From NCBI GenBank assembly GCA_009694185.1, contig SHVR01000001.1, positions 62,001-126,000 on the forward strand: 64,000 nucleotides of DNA. The letters are read 5' to 3'. The position numbers were made by a program, and so were the translations under genes. A model generated the notes under the pieces. That model made no database searches and was not told the origin of the DNA. It saw only the letters and a program-made list of their open reading frames with translations. Below, in pieces: positions 1-8,646 of this stretch (the first letter of the stretch is position 1; each line of letters begins with the position of its first letter). The DNA is from Alphaproteobacteria bacterium. GTDB lineage: Bacteria > Pseudomonadota > Alphaproteobacteria > SHVR01.

Positions 1-516
1 GACCGGCACCACATAGTCGAAGCGCCGGCCATCGACGACGCCATCGCCGAAGGTCCAGGGCGCCCGGTCGTTGATCTCGGCCACCACGATGCGCGCATGC
101 GCCATGGCGGCGGGGAGATGGTGGACCGTCACACCAAGGCTGTGCCGGCCCTCGCCGTCGGCCGGCGTGGCTTGCAGGAAAACCACATCCGGGCGCAACA
201 GGCCGCGTTCGATGAGCTGGATGGGTTCGGAGAAATGCGCGGGGATGATCCGGAGCCGGCCCTTGTCCGCCAAATGGCGGTTGTTGCCATAGGCGCCGAG
301 CGAGACGAAACCAAGCGGCGTCGCGGCCGCCCGCTCGGGTGTCTCGGAAATCGTGTAGTCGAGGAACACCCGCACATTCGGGAGCGTCGCGGCCTGGTCA
401 ACGAGGGCCTGGGCGAGGCTGGTCGGCTCGGCTCCCACCTGGTCCAACAGCACCAGGTCGCCGGGCCTGAGGATGGTGGCGAGGTCGAGGCGGTCGGCAT
501 CGAGGGTGATCGCCAT
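1..516 (-). CDS. Acetyl-CoA hydrolase/CoA-transferase family protein (C-terminal part outside window)
   Basis: The reading frame from ATG at 516 stays open to the window edge and encodes 172 residues. These resemble the N-terminal half of acetyl-CoA hydrolase / 4-hydroxybutyrate CoA-transferase proteins: a segment like DLVLLDQVGAEPTSLAQAL, then a Rossmann-like region with SLGAYGNNRHL and IIPAHFSEPIQL, then DVVFLQATPADGEGRHSLG. Family members are about 430 residues and carry the catalytic glutamate in the missing C-terminal half, so activity cannot be judged. The gene lies 26 bp downstream of a VOC-domain gene on the same strand, which suggests co-transcription. It probably moves or hydrolyses CoA on a small acyl-CoA in the cytoplasm; the substrate is unknown. 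Confidence 0.75.
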   Translation of the reverse strand, partial: MAITLDADRLDLATILRPGDLVLLDQVGAEPTSLAQALVDQAATLPNVRVFLDYTISETPERAAATPLGFVSLGAYGNNRHLADKGRLRIIPAHFSEPIQLIERGLLRPDVVFLQATPADGEGRHSLGVTVHHLPAAMAHARIVVAEINDRAPWTFGDGVVDGRRFDYVVPV

Positions 517-542
517 GGGGCTTGGTCCTACCCCCAATGTCC

Positions 543-1307
543 TCAGATCAGCCGGAAGCGCATGCCGGCGACCGTCACCACGTCGCCCGCGACGGCCGAG
601 CCCCGCGCCCGGGCCTGGTCGAGCACCCGCGCCCGGTCGGCCACGACAAGATCGAGGGCGCCGAGGCCCTCGCCCCGGCCATCGGTCATGGGCACGAAGC
701 GGAGCGTGGCGTCGTCGAGCCGGATTTCGGGCTGGCCCTGGGCGTTGGTCGCGACCGGCCGGTCGAGCACCCTTGCATAGCCCGCCGCGAGCTTGGCCGG
801 ATCGTCGCCCTGCAATTCGGCGGCGCGCATCTTGGTGGCGAGCTTGCTGGCCGGCGTCAGCCGCCAGTCGGGGCCGGCCGGATGCCAGGGACCGTCCGGC
901 GCGTCGCCGCCACCATCCCAGTCGACCGAGAGAATGGCGGGCGGCACGTCGCGGGGATGCAGTTGCAGGCCCTTATAGTCGCCGTGATCGGACTCATGCA
1001 CGATGCGGATGGCGAGCTCGCCGACCCGCCGCTTCAAGGGGGCCAGATCGTCGGTCTGGAGGATCACCATATAGCCGCCGTCACCCTGCCTTCGGTCGAG
1101 ATAGCGGCCCGCCGCCGTGCCGTCCTTGACCGGCGCCACCACTTCGAGAAAGTCGTTGCCGATGGGCATGAGGGCATTGTCGAGACCCCATTTGGCGACG
1201 CTCGGGTCCTTGTAGCAAACGCCGAGGCCGAACACCGCCGTGAGGTCGCCTACTGCCTGGTCGAGGTCGCGCGCGACGAGGCAGATCTGGCGCATCCGAA
1301 GCCGCAT
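543..1307 (-). CDS. VOC-superfamily (glyoxalase-like) protein
   Basis: This is a 254-residue protein with an N-terminal glyoxalase/bleomycin-resistance-like half (MRQICLVARDLDQAVGDLT, a typical first beta-alpha element) and a longer C-terminal half that repeats the fold with ALDLVVADRARVLDQAR. The size and layout fit the Glyoxalase_3-like branch, often found beside acyl-CoA metabolism genes. The start at 1307 is supported by AGGAG seven bases upstream; a second ATG lies at 1295. Possible metal ligands include the early H/E positions, but no substrate can be assigned. It is followed after 26 bp by the CoA-transferase-like gene, so a shared catabolic role is an inference. Confidence 0.7.
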   Translation of the reverse strand: MRLRMRQICLVARDLDQAVGDLTAVFGLGVCYKDPSVAKWGLDNALMPIGNDFLEVVAPVKDGTAAGRYLDRRQGDGGYMVILQTDDLAPLKRRVGELAIRIVHESDHGDYKGLQLHPRDVPPAILSVDWDGGGDAPDGPWHPAGPDWRLTPASKLATKMRAAELQGDDPAKLAAGYARVLDRPVATNAQGQPEIRLDDATLRFVPMTDGRGEGLGALDLVVADRARVLDQARARGSAVAGDVVTVAGMRFRLI

Positions 1308-1406
1308 GGCTTGCTCCTACTTTCCCGGAATTGAGCAGGGTCAAGGCTAGGCGGCCCAGGGGATGCGATCAAGGTTGGCCACGAGGCGCAGTCAAAGGTG
1401 GATGCT

Positions 1407-1886
1407 ATGCCGTGGGTAGGCGCATTGCTGATCTTGGCCATGGCGGGAGCCACGGCCTGCACCGGTCCGGAGGTCGAGGTTCGCGTGCGCCATCCCGCGG
1501 ACGGGTCAATCCGCGCCGAGGCGGCCGATCGCGAAGAACTGCCACCGTGTGTAGAGCGGTCCCCACTCCCCAGCGTCTCCCGCGGCCGCGAGCTGGCCGA
1601 GAGCCATTGTGCCTTCGGCCACCAGATCGCGCCCGACCGGCCGAGCGACATCGAAGCCGCCACCTTCAGCTTCATGGAGATCGCCAATCAGCGGGGCCGC
1701 GAACGCAACTATTTCCGCCGTTTCTTGGCGACACCCCATTGGATCGACACGGCGACCCCGCAGCCGATTATCATGCCGGCGTTCTATCTGAATGAGGCCG
1801 AGCGCGAAGACGTCATTGCCCTCATCCTCTCCTATCAGGCGCGCTTTCAACCGGGCAGGCCACAGCGCCTCACGCCCTTCGAGTAA
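1407..1886 (+). CDS. Cytochrome-c-like lipoprotein with a degenerate haem motif
   Basis: A 159-residue exported protein. It begins with a hydrophobic signal ending ATACTG, where Cys18 could be a lipidation site although the lipobox is imperfect. The rest reads like a small class I cytochrome c: GRELAESHCAFGHQ where CxxCH is expected, and near the C-terminus PIIMPAFYLNEAEREDVIALI, which fits the methionine-ligand region and last helix. The second haem cysteine is glycine (residues Cys68, Gly71, His72); the codon is GGC where TGC would restore the motif. ATG at 1407 is preferred because AGGTGG lies upstream, while GTG 1398 overlaps that ribosome-binding site. It either binds haem through one cysteine or is a relic. 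Confidence 0.6.
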   Translation: MPWVGALLILAMAGATACTGPEVEVRVRHPADGSIRAEAADREELPPCVERSPLPSVSRGRELAESHCAFGHQIAPDRPSDIEAATFSFMEIANQRGRERNYFRRFLATPHWIDTATPQPIIMPAFYLNEAEREDVIALILSYQARFQPGRPQRLTPFE

Positions 1887-1964
1887 GCGTGGCCGGTTGC
1901 GTGCCAGTCGTCGGGCGGGCTACAAGCGCCCAGTCGGATGTCGGTATTAGGTGGGGAACGGTGC

Positions 1965-3230
1965 ATGGCTTTCGTGGCGGCGGCGGCCGAGGGCCTCAAG
2001 CGCGACGTGCGGGTGATGAGCCTGATCGGCACCGCACATTTCTCCAGCCATTTCTATCAGCTCATGCTGCCGCCGCTCTTTCCACTGCTGGCCGAGCGGT
2101 TCGGCGTGGGATACGCCGCACTCGGCCTGTTGCCGGCGACCTTCTTCACGGTTTCCGGCATATGCCAGACCATCGCCGGCTTCATGGTCGATCGTTTTGG
2201 TGCCCGCAACGTCCTGGTCGCGGGCCTGGCCGCGCTCGCCGCCGCCACCGCCGCCACCAGCCTGGTGACGGAATTCTGGATGCTGATCGTGGTCTCGGCG
2301 CTCGCCGGCATCGGCAACAGTGTCTTTCACCCGGCCGACTTCGCGATCCTCAATGCCTCGGTCGCGACGAACCGCCTCGGCCGCGCCTTCGGCGTCCATG
2401 GCATCGGCGGCAATCTCGGCTGGGCGGTGGCACCGGTTACGGTGGCGGCGCTCACCGCCCTCCTCGGCTGGCAGACGGCGCTCCTGATCCTGGGATCGCT
2501 CGGCCTCGTCATGGCGGCCTTCCTCTGGAGCCAGTCGGCGGTTTTCGTCGATCACCGCCACCCGAACGTGGCCGCGCCGGGCCCCCCCTCTTCCAGTCGG
2601 GCGGCGGCGCGGCCGGGCGCCGGGGAGTCGCGCCTCGGCGCCGACATTCGTCTGCTGACGACGGCGCCGGTGCTGCTCTGTTTTGCCTTCTTCACTATCT
2701 ACACCATGGCGTTCATCGGTTTGCAGACCTTTTCCGTGCCGGCGCTGATGGCGCTGGCGGATCTGCCGCTTGCCGTCGCGACCGGGGCGCTGACCGGCTA
2801 CGGCATCGGCGGCGTGCTTGGTGTGCTGGCCGGCGGCCTGATCGCCGACCGGTTCGGGCGCCATACGCTGGTGGCGGTGCTGGGCATGGCGGGCGGCAGC
2901 CTGTGCAGCCTGATGATCGGTCTCGGGCCATCGCTTGCCGCGTTCCTGGTGGTGATGATGACGGGCGCCGGGCTCTTTCTCGGGCTGATGGGGCCGTCGC
3001 GCGATTTGCTGGTGCGCGCGGCCGCACCGCCTGGCGCCACCGGCAAGGTCTATGGCTTCGTCTATTCCGGCCTCGATTTGGGCTCGGCGCTGGTGCCGCT
3101 CTTCTTCGGCTGGCTGATCGACAGCGACCTTCCGCGTGCCATGTACCTCGCCGCCGCCATCCTACTGCTGGTGACGATCGTCCCCATTTGGCAAGTTCAC
3201 CGTCAGGCCGTGGCCCGGGTCGCCGCGTAA
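1965..3230 (+). CDS. MFS transporter (fosmidomycin-resistance-like family)
   Basis: A 421-residue polytopic membrane protein with about twelve hydrophobic segments in two halves. The first half contains HFSSHFYQLMLPPLFPLL and GFMVDRFGARNVL, the MFS loop 2-3 motif; the second half repeats it as GGLIADRFGRHTLVAVLG. The helix with GIGNSVFHPADFAIL resembles the Fsr family, whose members export fosmidomycin and other small molecules; the actual substrate is unknown. ATG 1965 follows GGGGA by about eight bases, whereas the in-frame ATG at 1938 has no such site. A basic, proline-rich loop separates the two halves at about residues 200-220. It ends one base before the convergent patatin gene. Confidence 0.8.
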   Translation: MAFVAAAAEGLKRDVRVMSLIGTAHFSSHFYQLMLPPLFPLLAERFGVGYAALGLLPATFFTVSGICQTIAGFMVDRFGARNVLVAGLAALAAATAATSLVTEFWMLIVVSALAGIGNSVFHPADFAILNASVATNRLGRAFGVHGIGGNLGWAVAPVTVAALTALLGWQTALLILGSLGLVMAAFLWSQSAVFVDHRHPNVAAPGPPSSSRAAARPGAGESRLGADIRLLTTAPVLLCFAFFTIYTMAFIGLQTFSVPALMALADLPLAVATGALTGYGIGGVLGVLAGGLIADRFGRHTLVAVLGMAGGSLCSLMIGLGPSLAAFLVVMMTGAGLFLGLMGPSRDLLVRAAAPPGATGKVYGFVYSGLDLGSALVPLFFGWLIDSDLPRAMYLAAAILLLVTIVPIWQVHRQAVARVAA

Positions 3231-4379
3231 TCAGGTAAAGCGCTCGAACACGTCGAGGGTGGAGCAGACTTGCAGCTTGTCGAAATTCTCGGCGAGCCAG
3301 CGCTCGGTCGTCCGATAGCCCAGATCGTGCAGATGTTTAAGGAATTTCCAGTCGGTATTGAGTTTGCTGGACGCCCCGAGCTGTCCGAGTTCGACCTCGG
3401 CTTCGATCAGGTGAAAATTCACCCGGTCGTAGTTGGTGTTGGTCAACAAGCCGTCCTCGACGAAGCGCGAGACCGTGGCGATGCCGCGCATCTCGCGCAC
3501 GAGACTGGAGTTGAAGCTCATCTCGTTGATGCGGTTGATGATCTCCTTGGCCGAGCGGGGTATGTCCGGACGGTTCATCGGGTTGATCTGCACGATGATC
3601 ACATCATTGCTGATGCATTCGTGTATCAGCGGGTGGATCGCCGGATTGCCGAGATAACCGCCGTCCCAATAGGGCTCGCCGTCGATCTCGACGGTTTGGA
3701 ACATCATCGGCAAGCAGGACGTCGCCAGCAGCACCTGGGTCGAGAGTTCGCTGGTGCGGAAGACGCGCGGCTTGCAGGTGCGCACGTTGGAGGCGCTGAC
3801 GAAGACGTGCAGATCGTCGCGGGCGCGGAGCGCTTCATAGTCGATCAGCTCGTCGAGAATGTGGCGGAGCGGATTGACGTCGAGCGGATTGAGGTCGTAG
3901 GGCGATAGCAAGCGCGTCAGCAGGTCCATCATGACATAGCTGGGCGAGGCGTCGAGATTCCAGTTGTTCGGGCGATTGGGCAATTCGGGCGGGCGAAACA
4001 TGGCGCTCGCATGGGCGCTGCGGCTGACGCGCCGCCAGAAGGTTTCGAGGGCGTCGATGGCGCCCTGACGGCGGCCCTTCAAGAAGCCGTCGGCGAACAC
4101 GACCGCGTTCATGGCACCGGCGCTGGTGCCGCTCAACCCGTCGATGAACAGGCGCCGATCGCTCATCAGCCGATGCATGACGCCCCACGTAAAGGCGCCG
4201 TGCGCGCCGCCGCCCTGCAGCGCCAAATTGATGCGCCGCATGCCCGGCCGTTCCTTGTTCACGCGCTGGGCGCGGGCCGGGTCATGAGTGTGGATCGGCT
4301 CGCGCGCTTTCGGCGGTGCTTTCGGGCGATACTCCATGTCGAGGAGCATAGTCGAATTGACGTCGTCCGGTGCAGTCAT
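3231..4379 (-). CDS. Patatin-like phospholipase
   Basis: A 382-residue protein with the patatin fold signature in order: the oxyanion loop GGGAHGAF near residue 60, the nucleophile elbow GLSGTSAGAMN (GxSxG) near residue 85, and the second catalytic aspartate in YWDGGYLGNPA. Patatins use a Ser-Asp dyad to hydrolyse acyl esters of phospholipids or similar lipids. No signal peptide is seen, so it is probably cytoplasmic or peripheral to the membrane; the N-terminal 50 residues are hydrophilic and disordered-looking. ATG 4379 is chosen because TAAGGAG sits seven bases upstream; an open upstream extension to 4463 lacks a site. It could equally act on polyhydroxybutyrate-like polymers, as some bacterial patatins do. 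Confidence 0.85.
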   Translation of the reverse strand: MTAPDDVNSTMLLDMEYRPKAPPKAREPIHTHDPARAQRVNKERPGMRRINLALQGGGAHGAFTWGVMHRLMSDRRLFIDGLSGTSAGAMNAVVFADGFLKGRRQGAIDALETFWRRVSRSAHASAMFRPPELPNRPNNWNLDASPSYVMMDLLTRLLSPYDLNPLDVNPLRHILDELIDYEALRARDDLHVFVSASNVRTCKPRVFRTSELSTQVLLATSCLPMMFQTVEIDGEPYWDGGYLGNPAIHPLIHECISNDVIIVQINPMNRPDIPRSAKEIINRINEMSFNSSLVREMRGIATVSRFVEDGLLTNTNYDRVNFHLIEAEVELGQLGASSKLNTDWKFLKHLHDLGYRTTERWLAENFDKLQVCSTLDVFERFT

Positions 4380-4451
4380 TGGATGGCTCCTTAGGCTGTG
4401 GATAATCCGCCAGGAGCCTTGCCAAGAACTTAACGTTATCCATACCGCCAA

Positions 4452-4467
4452 TAGGTTGTTCAACCTA
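4452..4467. repeat. Perfect 7-bp inverted repeat, operator-like dyad
   Basis: TAGGTTG and CAACCTA flank a two-base TT spacer upstream of the patatin gene, within the end of the doubtful small gene. No T-run follows on either strand, so a terminator is unlikely. A binding site for a dimeric regulator is one possibility. Confidence 0.35.
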
Positions 4468-4870
4468 GTGGGGCGTCGGTCTCATGGCACCCATGTATGC
4501 CGAGTGCTCCAGGCACGCCAGTTACCGGGGTCCTGGCGCAGGCGTTCCGCCAGCCGTTCGGCGTACGCCAGCGCCGCCGCACGCAGCCGTGCAGTCGCCC
4601 GAGGAGTCTGGCCGCCTTTACCCAGTACCGGCGGGGTGTCACCAACGCCAGTACGAAACGGACAGCAAAAGTTGCCAGCGCCAGGAGATCGCCGATCCGA
4701 ACCAGGCCATTGGGTTGCACGCTCGCGAGGAGCGCCGGCCACCGGCCGGCCGGCGCCACCGTCGCCGGCATTTCCGCCGCAATCGCCCCCGTGGGACTTG
4801 CGCGATCGAGGCTTCCAGCGTCATCGGTCATTGTATATCGCCGGTATTCAATATGCGGGGTTGTCTCCAT
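4460..4870 (-). CDS. Hypothetical small protein, possibly frameshifted
   Basis: The open frame encodes 136 residues, with a second ATG at 4831. Residues up to about 95 look protein-like, including a hydrophobic stretch IGDLLALATFAVRFVLALV followed by basic residues, suggesting a single membrane segment. After about position 4590 this frame becomes Arg/Trp/Pro-rich, while the neighbouring frame reads LRAAALAYAERLAERLRQD to a stop at 4482, a convincing amphipathic helix. A one-base shift near 4590 would join the two good halves into a protein of about 115-130 residues. No family is recognised and no strong ribosome-binding site is present. It may be a real small membrane protein, a decaying gene, or non-coding. 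Confidence 0.35.
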   Translation of the reverse strand: METTPHIEYRRYTMTDDAGSLDRASPTGAIAAEMPATVAPAGRWPALLASVQPNGLVRIGDLLALATFAVRFVLALVTPRRYWVKAARLLGRLHGCVRRRWRTPNGWRNACARTPVTGVPGALGIHGCHETDAPLG

Positions 4871-4931
4871 TTCGACTTAATTCGCCAGGAAAAATTATCA
4901 ACCGTTGCCGTAAATTTTGCCAACCGGCTGG

Positions 4932-6080
4932 CTACTGTATTACGATCCGGGGCGGCGGCCGGGTCTGGCCGGTCAGGCGTTCGCTGGCCTTTTCCCACAC
5001 CCGTTGGGCGATGCGGCGATAGGCCTGGGCATGCGGGCTCGCCGGTTCCGATGCGACGATCGGCCGGCCGCTGTCCGACGTTTCCCGAATATCCATATGC
5101 AGGGGGATTTCGCCGAGAAACTCAACGTCGAGGCGTAGGGCTTCGGCGCGGGCCCCGCCATGGCCGAAGATATGGCTCTCATGACCGCAGCTCGGACATA
5201 GGAAATAGCTCATATTCTCGATGATGCCGAACACCGGCACATCGACCTGACGGAACATGTTGAGCCCCTTGCGGGCATCGAGGAGCGCGATGTCCTGGGG
5301 GGTCGAGACGATGACCGCCCCGGTCAGCGGCACGCGCTGGGCCATGGTAAGCTGGGCGTCGCCCGTGCCGGGCGGCAAGTCGACCACGAGCACATCGAGC
5401 GCGCCCCAGGCCACATCGGTCAACATTTGGTTAAGGGCGCTGATCACCATCGGCCCGCGCCAGATCATCGGCGTATCTTCCTCGACGAGGAAGCCGATCG
5501 ACATGCAGCTTACACCGTGATTTCGCATGGGAATCAGGCTGCGGCCATCGCGACTCTCCGGGCGGCCGCGGATGCCCATCATGCGGGGCATGGAAGGGCC
5601 GTAAATATCGGCGTCGAGCAGGCCGACGCCGAGCCCATCGGCCGCGAGCGCCACGGCGAGGTTGATCGCGGTCGTCGACTTGCCGACGCCACCCTTGCCC
5701 GAGGCGACGGCGATGATCGAGGCGATGCCCGGTAATTGCAGCATGCCGGACGCGCGGCCCTCCGCGCCCCGGCCCGGCGCCGCTGGCCGTTGTGCGGCCG
5801 CCGGCTTCGCTGGCTCGCCGCGATGGGCGGTCAGCACCGCCGTGACCGAGAGGACGCCCGGCACCCTGTCGACCGCTTTCTCGGCCGCCTGGCGCAGGGG
5901 CTCGAGCTTGGCGCCCTCGCTGGGGTCGACCTCGATGGCGAAATGCACATTGCCGTCCTTGATGGCGACGCCCGAAATCATGCCGGCGCTGACGACATCG
6001 GTGCGGCGGGTCGGATCCAGAACGGCGCGAAGCGCCGCCAGGATATCCGCTTCCGTGACCGGGGGCGTCGCGTTGGCCAT
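4932..6080 (-). CDS. mrp: Mrp/NBP35-family iron-sulfur cluster carrier ATPase
   Basis: A 382-residue protein with an N-terminal MIP18/DUF59-like domain (DILAALRAVLDPTRRTDVV onward), an Ala/Pro-rich linker near residues 90-115, and the P-loop ATPase domain with the deviant Walker A VASGKGGVGKST, followed by LLDADIYGPSMPRMMG and VVDLPPGTGDAQLT. The cluster-binding CxxC appears in MSYFLCPSCGHESHIFG. Mrp (ApbC) proteins bind and transfer Fe-S clusters to apoproteins in the cytoplasm. ATG 6080 follows GAGGGGAG; an upstream in-frame start lacks this. It diverges from hflK across a 185-bp gap. Confidence 0.93.
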   Translation of the reverse strand: MANATPPVTEADILAALRAVLDPTRRTDVVSAGMISGVAIKDGNVHFAIEVDPSEGAKLEPLRQAAEKAVDRVPGVLSVTAVLTAHRGEPAKPAAAQRPAAPGRGAEGRASGMLQLPGIASIIAVASGKGGVGKSTTAINLAVALAADGLGVGLLDADIYGPSMPRMMGIRGRPESRDGRSLIPMRNHGVSCMSIGFLVEEDTPMIWRGPMVISALNQMLTDVAWGALDVLVVDLPPGTGDAQLTMAQRVPLTGAVIVSTPQDIALLDARKGLNMFRQVDVPVFGIIENMSYFLCPSCGHESHIFGHGGARAEALRLDVEFLGEIPLHMDIRETSDSGRPIVASEPASPHAQAYRRIAQRVWEKASERLTGQTRPPPRIVIQ

Positions 6081-6265
6081 GTTTGAAAACTCCCCTCTCG
6101 CGCAATATTTGCCGGACTCTCCGGCCACGGGCTATGGTGGGTCGCTTGGGTCGCCGGATTGTCGCCATAATCTCGCGGCCATATCTAGGCTATATAGGCG
6201 CGGGCGCCCGGCAGCGGAAGCCATGATCGGGTCAGGTATCTAGGTATTAGAGGGAGCGTAATTTT

Positions 6266-7411
6266 ATGCCATGGCAAAATCAGGGTGGCGGCGGCCCCTG
6301 GGGCGGCGGGGGCGGCGGCGGCTCGTGGGGTGGCGGGCGCGGCTCCGGGCCCACGGGACAGCCACCCAACCTCGAAGAATTGTTGCGCAAGGGCCAGGAG
6401 CGAGTCCGCCAGATGTTGCCCGGCGGCTTTGGCAGCGGGCGCGGCTTCCTATTGGTCATCCTGGGTATCGTGGCGATCTGGCTGGCGAGTGGCTTCTACC
6501 GCGTCCAGCCGGACGAGCTCGGCGTGGTGACCCGGTTTGGCAAATATGTCGGCAGCGCCCAGCCTGGCCTCAATTATCGCCTGCCTTGGCCGGTCGACTC
6601 GGTGACGACGCCCAAGGTCACCCGCGTCAACCGGGTCGAGGTCGGCTTCCGCTCGGCCGGTGAATCGGCGAGCCGCGCCGATTCGCAGCGCCAAGTGCCC
6701 GAAGAAGCCCTGATGCTGACGGGCGACGAGAACATCGTCGACATCAACTTCGTCGTATTCTGGATCATTAAGGACGCCGGCGACTATTTGTTCAATGTGC
6801 GCCGCCCGGAAGTGATCGTGAAAGCGGCCGTGGAGGCCACCATGCGCGAGATCTTGGGCCGCACGCCTATTGCCTCCGCGCTCGCCGAGGGCCGCCGTCA
6901 GATCGAGGCCAGCGTCAAGGATATCCTGCAGGCAATTCTCGACGACTATAAGGCCGGCATCGCCGTCACTCAGGTCCAGTTGCAGAAGGTCGATCCGCCC
7001 TCCCAGGTGGTCGACTCCTTCCGCGACGTGCAGCGCGCCCGCGCCGACCAGGAGCGCTTGCGCAACGAGGCGGAAGCCTACCGCAACGACGTGATCCCAC
7101 GCGCGCGCGGCGACGGGGAACGCATCATCCAGGAGGCGGAAGCCTATAAGCAGGAAGTGCTGGCACACGCCCAGGGTGAGGCGCGCCGGTTCATCGACGT
7201 GTATGAGGCCTACAATGTGGCGCGCGAGGTGACGACGCGGCGCATCTATATCGAGACCATGGAGGAAGTGCTGCGCGGCGCCAACAAGGTGATTATCGAC
7301 AGGCCCGGCGAGGGGGGCACGGGCGTCGTGCCCTATCTGCCGCTGCCGGAAATCCACCGCCGGGCGACCCAGCCCGCTGCCCCCGGCGCGCGTAAGGAGC
7401 CAGGCCGATGA
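6266..7411 (+). CDS. hflK: HflK, subunit of the FtsH-regulating membrane complex
   Basis: A 381-residue protein with a Gly/Trp-rich N-terminus, one membrane anchor (FLLVILGIVAIWLASGFY, residues about 62-79), then a band-7/SPFH domain beginning VQPDELGVVTRFGKYV and a long charged helix rich in EAEAY repeats. HflK and HflC form a large periplasm-facing cage around the FtsH protease and modulate degradation of membrane proteins. The ATG lies after GAGGGAG with a somewhat long spacer. Its stop overlaps the hflC start by four bases (ATGA), so the two are translationally coupled. Confidence 0.95.
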   Translation: MPWQNQGGGGPWGGGGGGGSWGGGRGSGPTGQPPNLEELLRKGQERVRQMLPGGFGSGRGFLLVILGIVAIWLASGFYRVQPDELGVVTRFGKYVGSAQPGLNYRLPWPVDSVTTPKVTRVNRVEVGFRSAGESASRADSQRQVPEEALMLTGDENIVDINFVVFWIIKDAGDYLFNVRRPEVIVKAAVEATMREILGRTPIASALAEGRRQIEASVKDILQAILDDYKAGIAVTQVQLQKVDPPSQVVDSFRDVQRARADQERLRNEAEAYRNDVIPRARGDGERIIQEAEAYKQEVLAHAQGEARRFIDVYEAYNVAREVTTRRIYIETMEEVLRGANKVIIDRPGEGGTGVVPYLPLPEIHRRATQPAAPGARKEPGR

Positions 7412-8292
7412 CCCGCGGCGCCCTCACCATCGCCGGCATTGTGTTCATCGTTGCCGGCGTGCTCGCCTTCAGCTCGATTTTCACCGTGCATCAGACCCAG
7501 CAGGCGCTGGTGTTGCAGTTCGGCCAACCGATTCGGGTCGTCAAGCAGGCCGGGATCGAGTTCAAGCTGCCGTTCATCCAAAACGTCGTCTATTTCGACA
7601 AGCGGGCGCTCGAATACGCGCCGCCGGCCGAGGAAATCATCGCCGCCGACCAGAAACGCATCGTGGTCGACACCTACGCGATCTTCCGCATCACGGATCC
7701 GCTGCTGTTCTTCCAGTCGGTCGGGACGGAAACGGGTGTCCGAGCACGGCTTTCGGGTATCATGAGCGCGAGCCTCCGGCGCGTGGTGGGCAATCAGACC
7801 ATGGGGGCGCTGCTCTCCGAGGAGCGCACGGAGATCATTCGCGAGATCCGCCAGGTGGTGAACGAGGCTGCCGTCAAGTTCGGCATCGACGTGCTGGACG
7901 TGCGCCTGCGCCGCGCCGATCTGCCGGAGGCCAATGCCCAGGCGATTTATGCCCGCATGCAGTCGGAGCGCGAACGCGAGGCGCGCGAGTTCCGCGCCCA
8001 GGGTGCCGAACTCGCCCAGCGCATTCGCGCCCGCGCCGACCGCGAGCGCACGGTGATCATCGCCGAAAGCCACCGCCAGTCGGAGACCCTGCGCGGCCAG
8101 GGCGACAGCGAGGCGATCGCCACCTATGCCAACGCCTACAATCGCGATCCGGAGTTCTATGGCTTCTACCGTTCCATGAAGGCCTACCGTGAAGCGCTGG
8201 GCGATTCGGACACCAGCTTCGTGTTGAGCCCGGACAGCGAATTCTTCCGCTATTTCGGTGCTTTGCCACGCCCGGGGCAGGGCAGCCGCTGA
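7408..8292 (+). CDS. hflC: HflC, partner of HflK
   Basis: A 294-residue SPFH-domain protein with an N-terminal anchor (IAGIVFIVAGVLAFSSIF) and the band-7 core starting TQQALVLQFGQPIRV. The C-terminal helix contains MQSEREREAREFRAQGAE and a final segment FYRSMKAYREALG typical of HflC. It overlaps hflK by four bases and sits upstream of a DUF2065 gene and an HtrA-type protease, a common alphaproteobacterial membrane-protein quality-control cluster. Confidence 0.95.
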   Translation: MTRGALTIAGIVFIVAGVLAFSSIFTVHQTQQALVLQFGQPIRVVKQAGIEFKLPFIQNVVYFDKRALEYAPPAEEIIAADQKRIVVDTYAIFRITDPLLFFQSVGTETGVRARLSGIMSASLRRVVGNQTMGALLSEERTEIIREIRQVVNEAAVKFGIDVLDVRLRRADLPEANAQAIYARMQSEREREAREFRAQGAELAQRIRARADRERTVIIAESHRQSETLRGQGDSEAIATYANAYNRDPEFYGFYRSMKAYREALGDSDTSFVLSPDSEFFRYFGALPRPGQGSR

Positions 8293-8335
8293 TCCGCCGC
8301 ACGCCCTCGCCGGCGCGCCCTCGCCAGGACGCCCC

Positions 8336-8521
8336 GTGAGCGACTTCGTGACGGCGCTCGGCCTCGTGCTGGTGATCGAGGGCATCCTCTACGCCCTCTT
8401 TCCCGAGGGCATGCGGCGCATGGTCGCCGACCTCTTGGCCCGGCCGGCCGAGACGCTCCGGGTCGGTGGCTTGCTGGCCGCGGCCCTCGGCCTGACCCTG
8501 GTTTGGCTGATACGCCACTGA
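8336..8521 (+). CDS. DUF2065 (YjeT-like) small membrane protein
   Basis: A 61-residue protein from GTG 8336 with two hydrophobic segments: SDFVTALGLVLVIEGILYAL, and a C-terminal LLAAALGLTLVWLI. Between them is the family pattern FPEGMRRMVADLL. CAGGA lies eight bases upstream of the GTG. DUF2065 proteins typically follow hflC; their role is unknown but linkage suggests a small accessory subunit of the HflKC-FtsH assembly. It begins 43 bp after hflC. Confidence 0.85.
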   Translation: MSDFVTALGLVLVIEGILYALFPEGMRRMVADLLARPAETLRVGGLLAAALGLTLVWLIRH

Positions 8522-8646
8522 ATTCGGCGAGCGAGCCAGCCAACGCCATATTTTTTCCTTGGTGTTGTGTCTAGACTCGCGATTGTCGGCCAAGAGGCGC
8601 CCCGGGGAGCCGGGGCGCGCGGAGAATGACGGTGACGGAGGTTCAT

